The notes under the pieces: model-generated
What the model was told of the DNA's origin: nothing
Databases searched by the model: none
What the model saw: the letters and a program-made list of their open reading frames with translations, nothing else
In this document: piece by piece, positions 26,829-36,155 of the stretch
Position numbering within the stretch: the first letter of the stretch is position 1
How the letters are laid out: every line of letters starts with the position of its first letter
Made by a program: the position numbers and the translations under genes
Assembly: GCF_014773265.1 (NCBI RefSeq)
Contig: NZ_JACWMY010000013.1
Location: 1-64,000, forward strand
Length of the DNA stretch: 64,000 nucleotides
Origin: Mucilaginibacter pankratovii
GTDB lineage: Bacteria > Bacteroidota > Bacteroidia > Sphingobacteriales > Sphingobacteriaceae
Reading direction: 5' to 3'

Positions 26829-26858
26829 GTTCATAAGTGATAAGGATCACTTATGAAC
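26829..26858 (+). terminator. Hairpin after the multicopper oxidase gene
   Basis: GTTCATAAGTGAT (26829-26841) and ATCACTTATGAAC (26846-26858) form a perfect 13-bp stem with a 4-base loop, 19 bases after the oxidase stop. Only a weak T-rich tail follows. It probably ends or attenuates the DUF3347-oxidase operon. Confidence 0.65.
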
Positions 26859-26939
26859 TTGTTGATGGTCAGATAAATATATAGCTGATTAGTGGATTTT
26901 TGTGATAGTTAACAATTACTTCTACTAAAAAATCAAATC

Positions 26940-27398
26940 ATGAGAAAACTAAAACTGGTATTGCTGATCGCCTTAACGGTAATGACAAATGTTACCGTAG
27001 GTGCATTTGCCCAAACAGTCCGCGATTCTTCCCAGAAAATCTTTATTAATGCAAAGGGAGGGATACATAACCATGCCGGGACAAAACTCGGCTATATTGA
27101 TAAAAACGATATGGTTAGGGATAACACCAGCAAAGAATTGTATTTTATCGACAAAGACGGTAATGTTATTGGCTCCGACGGACGAAAATTTGGCAGGGCA
27201 AAAAAGAATGGATCATACTATAATATCAACGGCGAAAATGTTTTAAACACCAAAGATATTGACAAGGAGAAATGCGCCATTTTAGATCCAAAAGGGCATA
27301 ATTTCGGAACAACGCACAAAAACTATAAGCTTCATGCTTGCGCCGCGCATTGTTACTGGTTAATGAAGGCGAAGGAAAAAGCAGTCAAAAAATCTTAA
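26940..27398 (+). CDS. Secreted hypothetical protein with Cys/His C terminus
   Basis: This 152-residue protein has a signal peptide ending GAFAQ (~26). The middle shows short repeating units built around G-Y-I-D-K-N / Y-F-I-D-K-D-G-N / S-D-G-R-K-F-G, suggesting small beta repeats. The end, KLHACAAHCYWLMKAKEK, carries CxxxC and His residues that could bind metal. I do not recognise a named family. It lies between the oxidase operon and the SHOCT-copB pair and is probably another periplasmic accessory of copper resistance. Confidence 0.65.
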   Translation: MRKLKLVLLIALTVMTNVTVGAFAQTVRDSSQKIFINAKGGIHNHAGTKLGYIDKNDMVRDNTSKELYFIDKDGNVIGSDGRKFGRAKKNGSYYNINGENVLNTKDIDKEKCAILDPKGHNFGTTHKNYKLHACAAHCYWLMKAKEKAVKKS

Positions 27399-27427
27399 TT
27401 GTTTAACTGATATTAAAATCAAAAATC

Positions 27428-27649
27428 ATGATGTACTACGGAAATTTTGGAGGAATGCACCTGATATGGTGGTTCGTTTGGATGATTATGCTGTTCTGGA
27501 TATTCGCAACGCCATATGATATTCCGGGCCAGCGTAAGCGGAAAGACACGCCGTTGAATATGCTGCAAAAGCGATTTGCTGCCGGCGAAATTACAACAGA
27601 GGAGTACCACGAGAAGAAAAAAATCCTTGAAACGGATTTAGCCAATTAA
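27428..27649 (+). CDS. SHOCT-domain small membrane protein
   Basis: This 73-residue protein has a hydrophobic N-terminal half (MHLIWWFVWMIMLFWIFA) and a SHOCT motif, LNMLQKRFAAGEITTEEYHEKKKIL, where the conserved L..RFA.GEI..EEY..K pattern is clear. SHOCT proteins are commonly encoded just upstream of copper or silver P-type ATPases. Here copB starts 10 bases downstream, so they share an operon. Its molecular role is not known. Confidence 0.85.
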   Translation: MMYYGNFGGMHLIWWFVWMIMLFWIFATPYDIPGQRKRKDTPLNMLQKRFAAGEITTEEYHEKKKILETDLAN

Positions 27650-27659
27650 ACGGAAACTT

Positions 27660-29684
27660 ATGGATATGAACAAAATGCCGGAGGGTATGGATCACAGTAA
27701 AATGCACAAAGGGCATGACCCGCACATGGGGATGTCAGAGCATGACCACCATTCCATGATGATCGCTGATTTTAAAATGCGGTTTTATGTAGTGCTTGCG
27801 CTCACCATTCCTATTATGCTCTTATCAACCATGATACAGCATTTTATGGGGGTTAACTGGCAATTTACTGGTTCATCTTATATTTTGTTTGCCTTGTCCT
27901 CAGCAGTGTTTGTTTATGGTGGCTGGCCGTTTTTGACAGGTTTAATTGATGAGGTCAAAGCCAAAAATCCAGGGATGATGTTCCTGATCGGCTTTGCTAT
28001 AACCGTGGCATATAGCTATAGTGTTGCTATTGTGTTTGGCTTAAAAGGAATGGATTTCTTTTGGGAACTGGCTACGCTTATTCTCATTATGCTTTTAGGG
28101 CATTGGATTGAAATGAGGTCTGTGATGGGCGCTTCAAATGAACTGGAGTTATTGGTACAGCTAATGCCTGCCGATGCGCATATGGTCATGCCGGATATGG
28201 TACATGATGTCAAAACGGATACTTTAAAAGAGAATGACATTATACTTGTTAAGCCCGGCGAAAAAGTTGCCGCAGACGGTATCATATTGGAAGGCGAAAG
28301 TTATCTGAACGAATCCATGCTCACAGGTGAATCGAAGCCGGTACTAAAAGTTAAAGGCGACAAGGTAATCGCTGGTTCGATCAATGGGAATGGCTCTTTT
28401 AAAGTTACTGTCTCTCATGCGGCAAAAGATTCCTATTTGTCCCAGGTTGTTAAACTGGTAGATGACGCGCAAAAGTCAAAATCTCAAACCCAGCTTTTAG
28501 CAGACACGGCAGCCAAATGGTTAACCGTAATCGCATTGGTAACGGGTATTGGTACATTTCTCTATTGGTATTTGACAGGGCAAACATTAGCTTTTGCAAT
28601 GGAAAGAATGGTAACGGTAATCGTTATTTGCTGCCCTCATGCTTTGGGCTTGGCTGTGCCATTGGTGGTCGCCAAGTCAACTGCCTTATCAGCTAAACAT
28701 GGTTTGCTGATTAAAAACCGGACTGCATTTGAGAACGCAAGAAAAATAACAACCATTGTTTTTGATAAGACGGGCACACTTACCGTAGGTAAGTTTGAGG
28801 TATCTAAAGTGGTTTCTTTGAAAAAAGATATAAGCGAAAATGAACTGATACGCCTGGCTTCTGCCTTAGAACAAAAATCTGAACACCCAATTGCGACTGG
28901 CATCCTGCAAAAAGTAAAAGATTTAAAATTGGCGATTCCCTCAGCAGAGAACTTTAAAGCTATAACTGGGCAGGGCGTTGAAGCGACTGTAGAAGGCAAA
29001 AAGCTATTGGTAGTTAGTCCCGGTTACTTAACGGAAAATAAATTAACACTGCCTGATGGTTTTACCGCCAACGATACTGAGACGGTAGTATTTGTCCTGA
29101 TCGAGCAGAAACTGGCCGGATACATTGCGTTATCAGATGAGATACGTCCCGAATCGGCAGAAGCTGTAAAAACCTTAAAAGCAGAAAATATCAAATCAAT
29201 CCTGCTAACCGGTGATAATAACAAAGTAGCCGCCAGTGTGAGTAAAACTTTAGGCATGGATAGCTTTATTGCCGAAGTATTGCCGCATCAAAAATTGGAG
29301 AAAATAAAAGAATTACAATCCAAAGGTGAGTTTGTAGCAATGACCGGGGACGGTGTAAATGATGCTCCTGCGCTTGCTCAGGCGGATATTGGTATTGCCG
29401 TTGGTTCGGGAAGCGATATAGCCGCAGAGACAGCCGGAATCGTTTTAGTGAACAGCAATCCCAAAGATATTGTTAGCCTGGTCTTATTTGGTAAAGCGAC
29501 TTATCGGAAGATGATCCAGAACCTGGCCTGGGCGACTGGGTATAATGTTGTAGCGCTGCCATTAGCAGCAGGTGTGTTATTTAAAGAAGGGATTATATTA
29601 AGCCCGGCAGCGGGCGCTGTTTTAATGACGGTTAGTACGGTGGTAGTTGCTATTAATGCAAGTCTGTTAAAAGTAAAATCTTAA
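27660..29684 (+). CDS. copB: Copper P1B-type ATPase, CPH type (CopB)
   Basis: This is a 674-residue inner-membrane pump. The N terminus has no CxxC HMA domain but is rich in His and Met (MDHSKMHKGHDPHMGMSEHDHH, residues ~10-31). The membrane site is CPH (Cys325-Pro-His327) in CCPHALGLAVP, the hallmark of P1B-3 pumps, often linked with Cu(II)/Ag. Phosphorylation is at DKTGTL (Asp369). SEHPIATGI and GDGVNDAPALAQAD complete the ATPase core. With CopA (CPC) the cell has two ATPases of different expected specificity. Confidence 0.95.
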   Translation: MDMNKMPEGMDHSKMHKGHDPHMGMSEHDHHSMMIADFKMRFYVVLALTIPIMLLSTMIQHFMGVNWQFTGSSYILFALSSAVFVYGGWPFLTGLIDEVKAKNPGMMFLIGFAITVAYSYSVAIVFGLKGMDFFWELATLILIMLLGHWIEMRSVMGASNELELLVQLMPADAHMVMPDMVHDVKTDTLKENDIILVKPGEKVAADGIILEGESYLNESMLTGESKPVLKVKGDKVIAGSINGNGSFKVTVSHAAKDSYLSQVVKLVDDAQKSKSQTQLLADTAAKWLTVIALVTGIGTFLYWYLTGQTLAFAMERMVTVIVICCPHALGLAVPLVVAKSTALSAKHGLLIKNRTAFENARKITTIVFDKTGTLTVGKFEVSKVVSLKKDISENELIRLASALEQKSEHPIATGILQKVKDLKLAIPSAENFKAITGQGVEATVEGKKLLVVSPGYLTENKLTLPDGFTANDTETVVFVLIEQKLAGYIALSDEIRPESAEAVKTLKAENIKSILLTGDNNKVAASVSKTLGMDSFIAEVLPHQKLEKIKELQSKGEFVAMTGDGVNDAPALAQADIGIAVGSGSDIAAETAGIVLVNSNPKDIVSLVLFGKATYRKMIQNLAWATGYNVVALPLAAGVLFKEGIILSPAAGAVLMTVSTVVVAINASLLKVKS

Positions 29685-29737
29685 TAACAGAAATAACAGT
29701 GAAGGATTCATATAAATTTATAAGTATATTCGTAATA

Positions 29738-30106
29738 ATGAAACGCTCCACGCTTATCTTATTAACGGCTATTTACCTTTTATCCGTGGTGGGTATAGGG
29801 GTAAACCGTTTTTATTGCTGCGGTAAACTCACTTCTATCGAGTTAACTTATGCGGTAACTGACCATACCGATAAGGATAATTGCTGTAAGAATGATGTTA
29901 AGTCCTTCAAAGTAAAGGACACACACGTTAACTCCACCTCTTTTGCTTTAAGTGATCTTTCGCCGGTTATCCTGCCTTCATTGAGCACCTGGAATGTTAC
30001 AATCCCTGTAAATGAACAAATAGCAACAATCGGCTACCAAAGCCACGCCCCACCGGGGCATCTTCCGATACCGATTTATACTTTAAACTGCACCTACAGA
30101 ATCTGA
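29738..30106 (+). CDS. Small secreted Cys-rich protein (HYC_CC_PP-like)
   Basis: I chose the ATG at 29738 (122 residues) because it starts a proper signal peptide (KRSTLILLTAIYLLSVVGIG); an in-frame GTG at 29699 would add 13 residues. The mature part begins FYCCGKL, contains NCCKNDV further on, and ends SHAPPGHLPIPIYTLN. The order of a CC pair, a second CC and a PP tail fits the Bacteroidota HYC_CC_PP group found near copper genes. It follows copB by 53 bases. Metal binding is inferred. Confidence 0.7.
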   Translation: MKRSTLILLTAIYLLSVVGIGVNRFYCCGKLTSIELTYAVTDHTDKDNCCKNDVKSFKVKDTHVNSTSFALSDLSPVILPSLSTWNVTIPVNEQIATIGYQSHAPPGHLPIPIYTLNCTYRI

Positions 30107-30230
30107 CCTGTATTTTCTTCTTAGCCCGTACCTTCTGTACCCGGCTATACTTCCCTTGTAATCCATCTTAATTCATAACCGTGTATAGGTTTTGCCTATG
30201 CTATTTATTCATTTTTAAATTTCAAAACTC

Positions 30231-30479
30231 ATGAAAAAAGCAATGCTGATGGCAATAGCCATCCTGTTTTCTGCCGCGACCGTTTTTGCCGCAAACTCTA
30301 CAAATCCCGTGTCCGACACTACTCAAACCAAAAAAATAAAGCCGGCTAAAGTACTATACACCTGTACCATGCACCCGGAAGTATTGAGTGACAAGCCCGG
30401 TAAATGCCCGAAGTGCGGTATGACCCTGGTTAAAAAAGTTGATGCCAAAAAGAAACCGGCAGCAAAAATGAGAATGTAA
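30231..30479 (+). CDS. Small secreted heavy-metal-binding domain (HMBD/YHS-like) protein
   Basis: This 82-residue protein consists of a signal peptide (to ~FAAN, residue 23) and one HMBD: YTCTMHPEVLSDKPGKCPKCG, with two Cys, one His and a CxxC. The same module occurs in the oxidase (24135) and the two adaptors (34905, 36148). A lysine-rich tail follows. It opens the Cus operon. It probably hands Cu(I) to the adaptor or permease in the periplasm. Confidence 0.85.
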   Translation: MKKAMLMAIAILFSAATVFAANSTNPVSDTTQTKKIKPAKVLYTCTMHPEVLSDKPGKCPKCGMTLVKKVDAKKKPAAKMRM

Positions 30480-30485
30480 TTCATT

Positions 30486-30513
30486 CAGCCCTCTGCCAAC
30501 CGGCGGAGGGCTG
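30486..30513. repeat. Intercistronic hairpin between the HMBD gene and cusA
   Basis: CAGCCCTCTGCC (30486-30497) pairs with GGCGGAGGGCTG (30502-30513) over 12 bp with one G-T pair and a 4-base loop. There is no T-tract, so it is more likely an mRNA stability or attenuation element that raises the small HMBD protein relative to the pump. Confidence 0.55.
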
Positions 30514-30528
30514 ATTAAAGCAATTAAG

Positions 30529-31803
30529 ATGATTAACCAATTGATCAGCCTGTCTTTAAAAAACAGGTATCTTGTACTGCTGGCTGCCATTGGGCTTTTT
30601 GCCTGGGGCGTTTATGCAGTTCGTGAAAACCCTATCGATGCCATTCCCGACCTGTCGGAGAACCAGGTGATCGTTTTTACCGAATGGCAGGGCCGCAGCC
30701 CGCAGGTCATGGAAGACCAGGTGACCTACCCGCTGGTGAGCAACCTGCAAGGCATCCCAAAAGTTCGGGCGATCCGCGCCACTTCCATGTTCGGAATGAG
30801 CTTTGTCTATATTGTGTTTGAAGATAAAGCCGATGTGTATTGGGCGCGAAGCCGGGTACTGGAACGGCTGAATTATGCGCAGCGTTTACTGCCGCAGGGT
30901 ATTACCCCAACACTTGGGCCGGATGGTACGGGTGTCGGCCATATTCTTTGGTACACGCTGGATGCCAAAAACATGGATCTGGGTGAACAAAGGGCTTTAC
31001 AGGACTGGTATGTAAAACTGGGTTTGCAAACCGTTCCCGGCGTAAGTGAAGTTGCCTCTTTTGGCGGCTTTGAAAAGCAATACCAAGTGACCATTGACCC
31101 TAATAAACTCAACTATTATCATATCCCGCTATCGCAGGTATTGAGATCCATCAAAAGCAATAACAACGATGTGGGCGGGCGCAAGTTTGAAATGAACGGC
31201 ACCGGTTATATTGTCCGGGGGCTGGGCTATATTAAAAGCTTGGCTGATGTGGAAAGCATCCCGGTCGGCGTGATCAATACCATCCCGGTCAAGATCAAAG
31301 ATATTGCCACCGTGCAAATGGGCGGCGATGAACGTTTGGGCATTTTTGACCAAAACGGCAATGGTGAGGCGGTTGGGGGGATTGTAGTGATGCGCTATGG
31401 GGAGAATGCGGACAAGGTGATCCATGCGGTTAAAACTAAAATGGAAGATATTCAAAAAGGCTTGCCTGCTGGTGTTAAATTCAAGATCGCTTATGACCGC
31501 AGCGAACTGATCGAAAATGCGGTTGGTTCGGTTAAGCACACGCTTATCGAAGAAATGATCACGGTATCTATTATCGTTATCCTGTTCTTATTGAGTATTA
31601 AAAGTGCATTAAGCATTATCATCCAAATACCGATCACCATCGCGGCCAGCTTTATTTTGCTTAACGCAATTGGCATATCATCCAATATCATGTCGCTAAC
31701 CGGTATCGCCTTAGCCATTGGGGTGATCGTGGATAACGGCATCGTGATGGTCGAAAACTCGCACCGGAACTTATCTATTGCACAAGAAAAAGAAAAATCA
31801 TGA
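30529..31803 (+). CDS. cusA: CusA-type RND permease, N-terminal part (split gene)
   Basis: These 424 residues are the first ~40% of a Cu/Ag RND permease: the N terminus NPIDAIPDLSENQVIVFTEW, the first periplasmic porter domain and TM2-TM4 with LTGIALAIGVIVDNGIVMVE (~387-406), the CusA (HME4) type of TM4. Translation stops at a TGA (31801-31803) just after NSHRNLSIAQEKEKS, in the loop before TM5. The next gene continues the same protein one frame back and starts with ATGA overlap. See 31800. The result is either a mutated pump or two coupled half-proteins. Confidence 0.9.
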   Translation: MINQLISLSLKNRYLVLLAAIGLFAWGVYAVRENPIDAIPDLSENQVIVFTEWQGRSPQVMEDQVTYPLVSNLQGIPKVRAIRATSMFGMSFVYIVFEDKADVYWARSRVLERLNYAQRLLPQGITPTLGPDGTGVGHILWYTLDAKNMDLGEQRALQDWYVKLGLQTVPGVSEVASFGGFEKQYQVTIDPNKLNYYHIPLSQVLRSIKSNNNDVGGRKFEMNGTGYIVRGLGYIKSLADVESIPVGVINTIPVKIKDIATVQMGGDERLGIFDQNGNGEAVGGIVVMRYGENADKVIHAVKTKMEDIQKGLPAGVKFKIAYDRSELIENAVGSVKHTLIEEMITVSIIVILFLLSIKSALSIIIQIPITIAASFILLNAIGISSNIMSLTGIALAIGVIVDNGIVMVENSHRNLSIAQEKEKS

Positions 31804-33695
31804 CCACAGCAGAACGACTTAAGATTATAGAAGCATCTTGTAAACAGGTGGGCCGTGGCGTGTTCTTTTCGACACTCATCATCGTCGCTTCGTTTCTCCC
31901 GGTATTTTTACTGGAGGGACAGGAGGGCAAATTGTTTGGGCCGCTTGCCTGGACAAAAACATTTATACTGGCTATTGACGCGATACTTGCGGTGACGCTG
32001 GCACCCGTGTTGATCTCCTTTTTTCTGAAAGGCAAATTGAGAACGGACGATCATAACCCGCTTAACCGGGGACTGGAAAGAATTTACCGACCGGTACTTA
32101 ACTGGTGCGTAACCTGGCGTAAAACCACTATCGGCATTAATATCGTTGCCTTACTCGTTAGCGTACCGCTTTTGCTTTCTTTGGGTAGTGAATTTATGCC
32201 GCCACTAGATGAAGGAACAATACTTTTTATGCCGGTCACCCAACCAGATGTATCCAATGCCCAGGCTAAACAGTTGTTACAGGTACAGGATAAGATTATC
32301 AAAAGCGTACCCGAAGTAGCCAATGTGTTGGGCAAAGCGGGCCGGGCAAATACGGCTACCGACAATTCGCCCATAAGTATGACGGAAACCATTGTATTAC
32401 TGAAACCTAAAAGTGAATGGCGGCCAGGTATCAGGAAAGAAGATATTATCAATGAACTGAATGCCAAATTGCAGATCCCCGGTGTGGTGAACGGCTGGAC
32501 ACAGCCGATCATTAACCGCATCAATATGCTCTCCACCGGTATCCGTACCGATGTAGGCTTAAAAGTGTACGGTCAGAATCTCGACACCATTAACGCACTA
32601 TCCACCAAAATGAAACAAGCTTTGATTGGTTTAGATGGCGTAAAAGATCTTTATGTTGATCCCATCACGGGTGGTAAATACCTGGATATACAAGTAAATA
32701 AAGATGCCATCGGAAGATATGGTTTGAGTGTAGATGATGTAAACGAAATAGTTGAAAGCGCATTGGGTGGTATGAATTTGACTACGACCGTAGAGGGCAG
32801 GCAGCGTTTCAGCGTTAACGCAAGGCTGGCACAGGATTACCGTAGTAATTTGGAAGCCATCAAACGAACATTGGTGCAGACCATGAATAACGGCCCTATA
32901 CCCTTATCATCGGTAGCCGATATTAAGATTAGCGATGGCCCGGCGATGATCCAATCGGAAAATGCCTTGTTGCGTGGAACGGTATTGTTTAATGTACGCG
33001 ACCGTGATTTGGGCAGTACGGTTAAGGAAGCGCAGGACAGGTTAAATACGATGGTTAAAACACTGCCCAAAGGCTATTACATCGAATGGAGCGGCCAGTA
33101 TGAGAACCTGATCCGGGCGGAACATACCTTAAAAATGATCTTGCCGATTGTGCTCATCATTATTTTCGCTTGTTTGTTTTTCGCGTTTCATTCGATCCGG
33201 GAAGCTTTTTTTAGCCTGATCTCTATTCCATTCGCGTTAATTGGCGGGGCTTATATGGTTTACTTCTTCGGGGTGCATCTATCGGTTGCGGTGGCTGTCG
33301 GCTTTATAGCGTTGTTTGGGATAGCAGTCGAAACGGGTATCGTGATGGTGATCTATTTGAACGATGCCATGCAGCAATTGGTAGCCCTGAAAGGCAATTC
33401 AAAGGAAACGATTACCAAAGCCGATCTGCGGGAATACGTCATGAATGGTGCGGTCAAACGCTTACGTCCAAAACTGATGACGGTTTGTGTCGCCCTGTTT
33501 GGCTTAGTGCCAGTACTATGGGCAACCGGTACAGGAAGCGATGTGATGCAGCCTATCGTACTACCGATGATTGGCGGGGTATTGACCTCTTCTACCCATA
33601 TTTTATTGGTAACACCGCTCATCTTTTTGATGGTGAAAGAATACGAGCTCAGGAAACATGGTAAACTGGAAGTATTGGAGGTAAAGGAATCATGA
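31800..33695 (+). CDS. cusA: CusA-type RND permease, C-terminal part (split gene)
   Basis: This 631-residue remainder of the permease begins MTTAERLKIIEASCKQVGRG and passes directly into TM5 (VFFSTLIIVASFLPVFLLEG). It includes the second porter domain with RINMLSTGIRTDVGLK, the region that in E. coli CusA carries a copper-binding Met, and TM7-TM12. Together the parts total 1055 residues, a normal CusA length, so nothing large is missing. The ATG overlaps the previous stop (ATGA at 31800-31803), allowing translational coupling. A -1 slip on the A-run at 31793-31797 would instead give one chain. Confidence 0.9.
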   Translation: MTTAERLKIIEASCKQVGRGVFFSTLIIVASFLPVFLLEGQEGKLFGPLAWTKTFILAIDAILAVTLAPVLISFFLKGKLRTDDHNPLNRGLERIYRPVLNWCVTWRKTTIGINIVALLVSVPLLLSLGSEFMPPLDEGTILFMPVTQPDVSNAQAKQLLQVQDKIIKSVPEVANVLGKAGRANTATDNSPISMTETIVLLKPKSEWRPGIRKEDIINELNAKLQIPGVVNGWTQPIINRINMLSTGIRTDVGLKVYGQNLDTINALSTKMKQALIGLDGVKDLYVDPITGGKYLDIQVNKDAIGRYGLSVDDVNEIVESALGGMNLTTTVEGRQRFSVNARLAQDYRSNLEAIKRTLVQTMNNGPIPLSSVADIKISDGPAMIQSENALLRGTVLFNVRDRDLGSTVKEAQDRLNTMVKTLPKGYYIEWSGQYENLIRAEHTLKMILPIVLIIIFACLFFAFHSIREAFFSLISIPFALIGGAYMVYFFGVHLSVAVAVGFIALFGIAVETGIVMVIYLNDAMQQLVALKGNSKETITKADLREYVMNGAVKRLRPKLMTVCVALFGLVPVLWATGTGSDVMQPIVLPMIGGVLTSSTHILLVTPLIFLMVKEYELRKHGKLEVLEVKES

Positions 33696-34915
33696 AAAAA
33701 TATCAGATCATACTAACAGGCCTTTTATGTGCTGCAAACTTGGCGAACGCTCAACGTTTGCCGTTAGATAGCGTATTAGCCCGCGTAGCCAATAATCCGG
33801 CTTTGCTGGCTTACGATGCCAAAGGTAGCGCACAGGATGCCTATGCTACAGGTGCAAGAAGCCTGGATGCGCCAAAAGTCAGTGCGGGCCAGTATCAGGT
33901 TCCGTATCAGCTTAACCCGACCGGTGGAGCCTTTATGATCCAGGCCGAGCAGATGTTCACCAATCCGGCTAAGCTAAAAGCGAAGGAGGATTATATGAAA
34001 GGCTTATCCAATGTCACTAAGGAAGATAAGAATTACCTGAAAAATCAACTGATCGCCCAAGCCAGGCAATACTACTATGAACGGGTGGTGCTGGAAAAAA
34101 AACTGATGCAGTTAGAGAACACACAAAACCTGTTGGAGTATATGCTGAAAGATGCCAATATCCGGCTGACCTATGGAAAGGAAAAACTGCCTAATATTTA
34201 TAGGGCCAAAGCGGACCTATTCGAATTGGATAATACCCGTGAACAATTGAATAATGAGATCAGCCAAAGGAACATCATGCTCAATACATTGATGAACCGA
34301 GCGCAACAAACTGCTTTTACTGTCGACACGACTATCGTAGTAAAGGATTATGAAACAGTTACTACAGATACGGCAACACTGGCCGGGTCGCGAAGCGATA
34401 TCAAAGGGATCAATCGTAATATCGAATTACAGCAACTTAATTCACAAATGGAGTACTCCAAGCGCAAGCCAGATTTCGGGATACAGGCGGGGCATATGCA
34501 AAACTACGGCGGTATGGCCAATCAATATATTTTAATGGGTTCGGTTACCATTCCTATTGTACCCTGGGCATCTAAAGAATATAAGGCTAACTTAAAGGGT
34601 ATCCGCTACGAAGTGCAGGAATTGCAACAAAAGAAATTATATATCCTAAACCAAGCAGAAGGGCAACTTGAAGGCTATCGGACCGATATGAGCAGCAAAA
34701 AAAGGCAGTTGAGGAATTACCAGCTAAACATTATTCCTGCCCTGCAAAATACTTATAAAACGTCTTTACAGGCTTACGAGCAAAATACCGGCGATCTGCC
34801 ATCTGTACTGGACGGGATAAAAAGCTTGCAAGCGGCAAGAATGGCGGCATTGGACCGCTTACAGGAATTATTAACCTTACAGGTAGCTTATGAAAGGGAA
34901 TATGAGAAGTATTAA
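33692..34915 (+). CDS. TolC-family outer membrane channel (CusC-like)
   Basis: This 407-residue protein has a signal peptide (ILTGLLCAANLANAQ, cleavage ~21) and two helical repeats typical of TolC/CusC: PLDSVLARVANNPALLAYDA in the first and a second repeat near 250-400, ending in coiled coil. It would form the outer-membrane duct of the Cus pump. Its ATG overlaps the permease stop by 4 bases (ATGA), and its end overlaps the adaptor gene by 11 bases. This is a separate channel from the fused one at 6380. Confidence 0.9.
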   Translation: MKKYQIILTGLLCAANLANAQRLPLDSVLARVANNPALLAYDAKGSAQDAYATGARSLDAPKVSAGQYQVPYQLNPTGGAFMIQAEQMFTNPAKLKAKEDYMKGLSNVTKEDKNYLKNQLIAQARQYYYERVVLEKKLMQLENTQNLLEYMLKDANIRLTYGKEKLPNIYRAKADLFELDNTREQLNNEISQRNIMLNTLMNRAQQTAFTVDTTIVVKDYETVTTDTATLAGSRSDIKGINRNIELQQLNSQMEYSKRKPDFGIQAGHMQNYGGMANQYILMGSVTIPIVPWASKEYKANLKGIRYEVQELQQKKLYILNQAEGQLEGYRTDMSSKKRQLRNYQLNIIPALQNTYKTSLQAYEQNTGDLPSVLDGIKSLQAARMAALDRLQELLTLQVAYEREYEKY

Positions 34916-36155
34916 AGTGCTCATCTTATCCTTAGCTGTAATGTTAGTGGTAAGTGCCTGCGAAAATAAGAAACCTGCGTCAGTCGCAGCCAGCGCTAAA
35001 GCCGATGTGAAATATACCTGCCCGATGCACGCGCAGATTATGGAAGACCATCCGGGCAGCTGTCCGATCTGTGGGATGACATTGGTAAAGAAGTCAGGCC
35101 AGGCCAGTGAGGGTGCCGGGATCAGCCTGAATACGGTTTTACAGCCGGTTAATAATAATGTCATTTCTTCGGTTGGCTCGATTACGCCTGTAGAAAAAGT
35201 AACCGCTACCGAAATTTTAGCGGATGGTTATTTAGATTTTGATACCCGCACATTTAACAATATTGCTTCCCACTTTTCTGGCCGTATCGAAAAGTTGTAT
35301 ATTAAATACGCTTTCCAGGAGATACATGCCGGGCAGCGCATTTTTGATATTTACAGTCCTGATCTTTTAACCGCACAGCACGATTTGATCTATCTGACCA
35401 AAAACTCGGCGCAGGAAATGGAATTGATCGATGCGGCCAGGCAAAAGCTTTTATTGTTGGGCATGACCTTGAATCAAGTTAACCAAGTGGTTAAAACAGG
35501 CAAAGCGTTTTACAGTGTCCCTGTCTATAGCACTTATGAGGGTCATGTGCATGATGTGGCGCATAGCCAAATGCCGGGCGCTGCGACAATAGAAACGCCA
35601 ACCGACTTTACAAATAATTCGCCTTTAGTCATTAAGGAGGGCATGTATGTTACCAAAGGTCAAACACTTTTCAATGTAGTTAACCCGCATCGCTTATGGG
35701 CGATCATTAAAGTTAGCCAATCGCAGGCAGGCACTTTAAAATTAAACCAAGCCGTTCAGCTAACATTGCCGGATATGCCTGGTATGCCGATAGAAGGAAG
35801 GGTGAATTTTATTGAACCTGTTCTCCAGGGTGGTGATAAAACCACCAGTATCCGGGTATTTCTTGATAACATGGATCATGAATTGAAAGTAAACGCTTTG
35901 GTTAAAGCGAGTATCCAAACCGGCACAATCAAAGCTTTGTGGGTACCTAAAACAGCCGTGTTGGATCTGGGAAACACCAAAGTGGTATGGTTAAAACAGG
36001 GCGCATCATTTAAAGCGCATGGGGTTAATACCGGGCTTACAAGCAGTAACGACATACAAATAACCAAAGGATTGTTAGCCATGGACAGCCTGGCGGTCAA
36101 TGCCCAATATTTATCAGACAGCGAAAGTTTTATTAAAACTAAAGGAAATGAATAA
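34905..36155 (+). CDS. CusB-type adaptor lipoprotein with HMBD domain, first copy
   Basis: I chose the ATG at 34905 (416 residues) because AAAGGG lies just upstream and a lipoprotein signal follows (VMLVVSAC, Cys ~24); an ATG at 34890 is also in frame. An HMBD comes next, YTCPMHAQIMEDHPGSCPIC (~40-60). Then come the adaptor hairpin and lipoyl-like parts (GRIEKLYIKYAFQEIHAGQR) and the beta-barrel region LWAIIKVSQSQAGTL. HMBD-CusB is the Cu(I)/Ag(I) form that loads the CusA permease. It overlaps the second adaptor gene. Confidence 0.92.
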   Translation, partial: RSIKVLILSLAVMLVVSACENKKPASVAASAKADVKYTCPMHAQIMEDHPGSCPICGMTLVKKSGQASEGAGISLNTVLQPVNNNVISSVGSITPVEKVTATEILADGYLDFDTRTFNNIASHFSGRIEKLYIKYAFQEIHAGQRIFDIYSPDLLTAQHDLIYLTKNSAQEMELIDAARQKLLLLGMTLNQVNQVVKTGKAFYSVPVYSTYEGHVHDVAHSQMPGAATIETPTDFTNNSPLVIKEGMYVTKGQTLFNVVNPHRLWAIIKVSQSQAGTLKLNQAVQLTLPDMPGMPIEGRVNFIEPVLQGGDKTTSIRVFLDNMDHELKVNALVKASIQTGTIKALWVPKTAVLDLGNTKVVWLKQGASFKAHGVNTGLTSSNDIQITKGLLAMDSLAVNAQYLSDSESFIKTKGNE

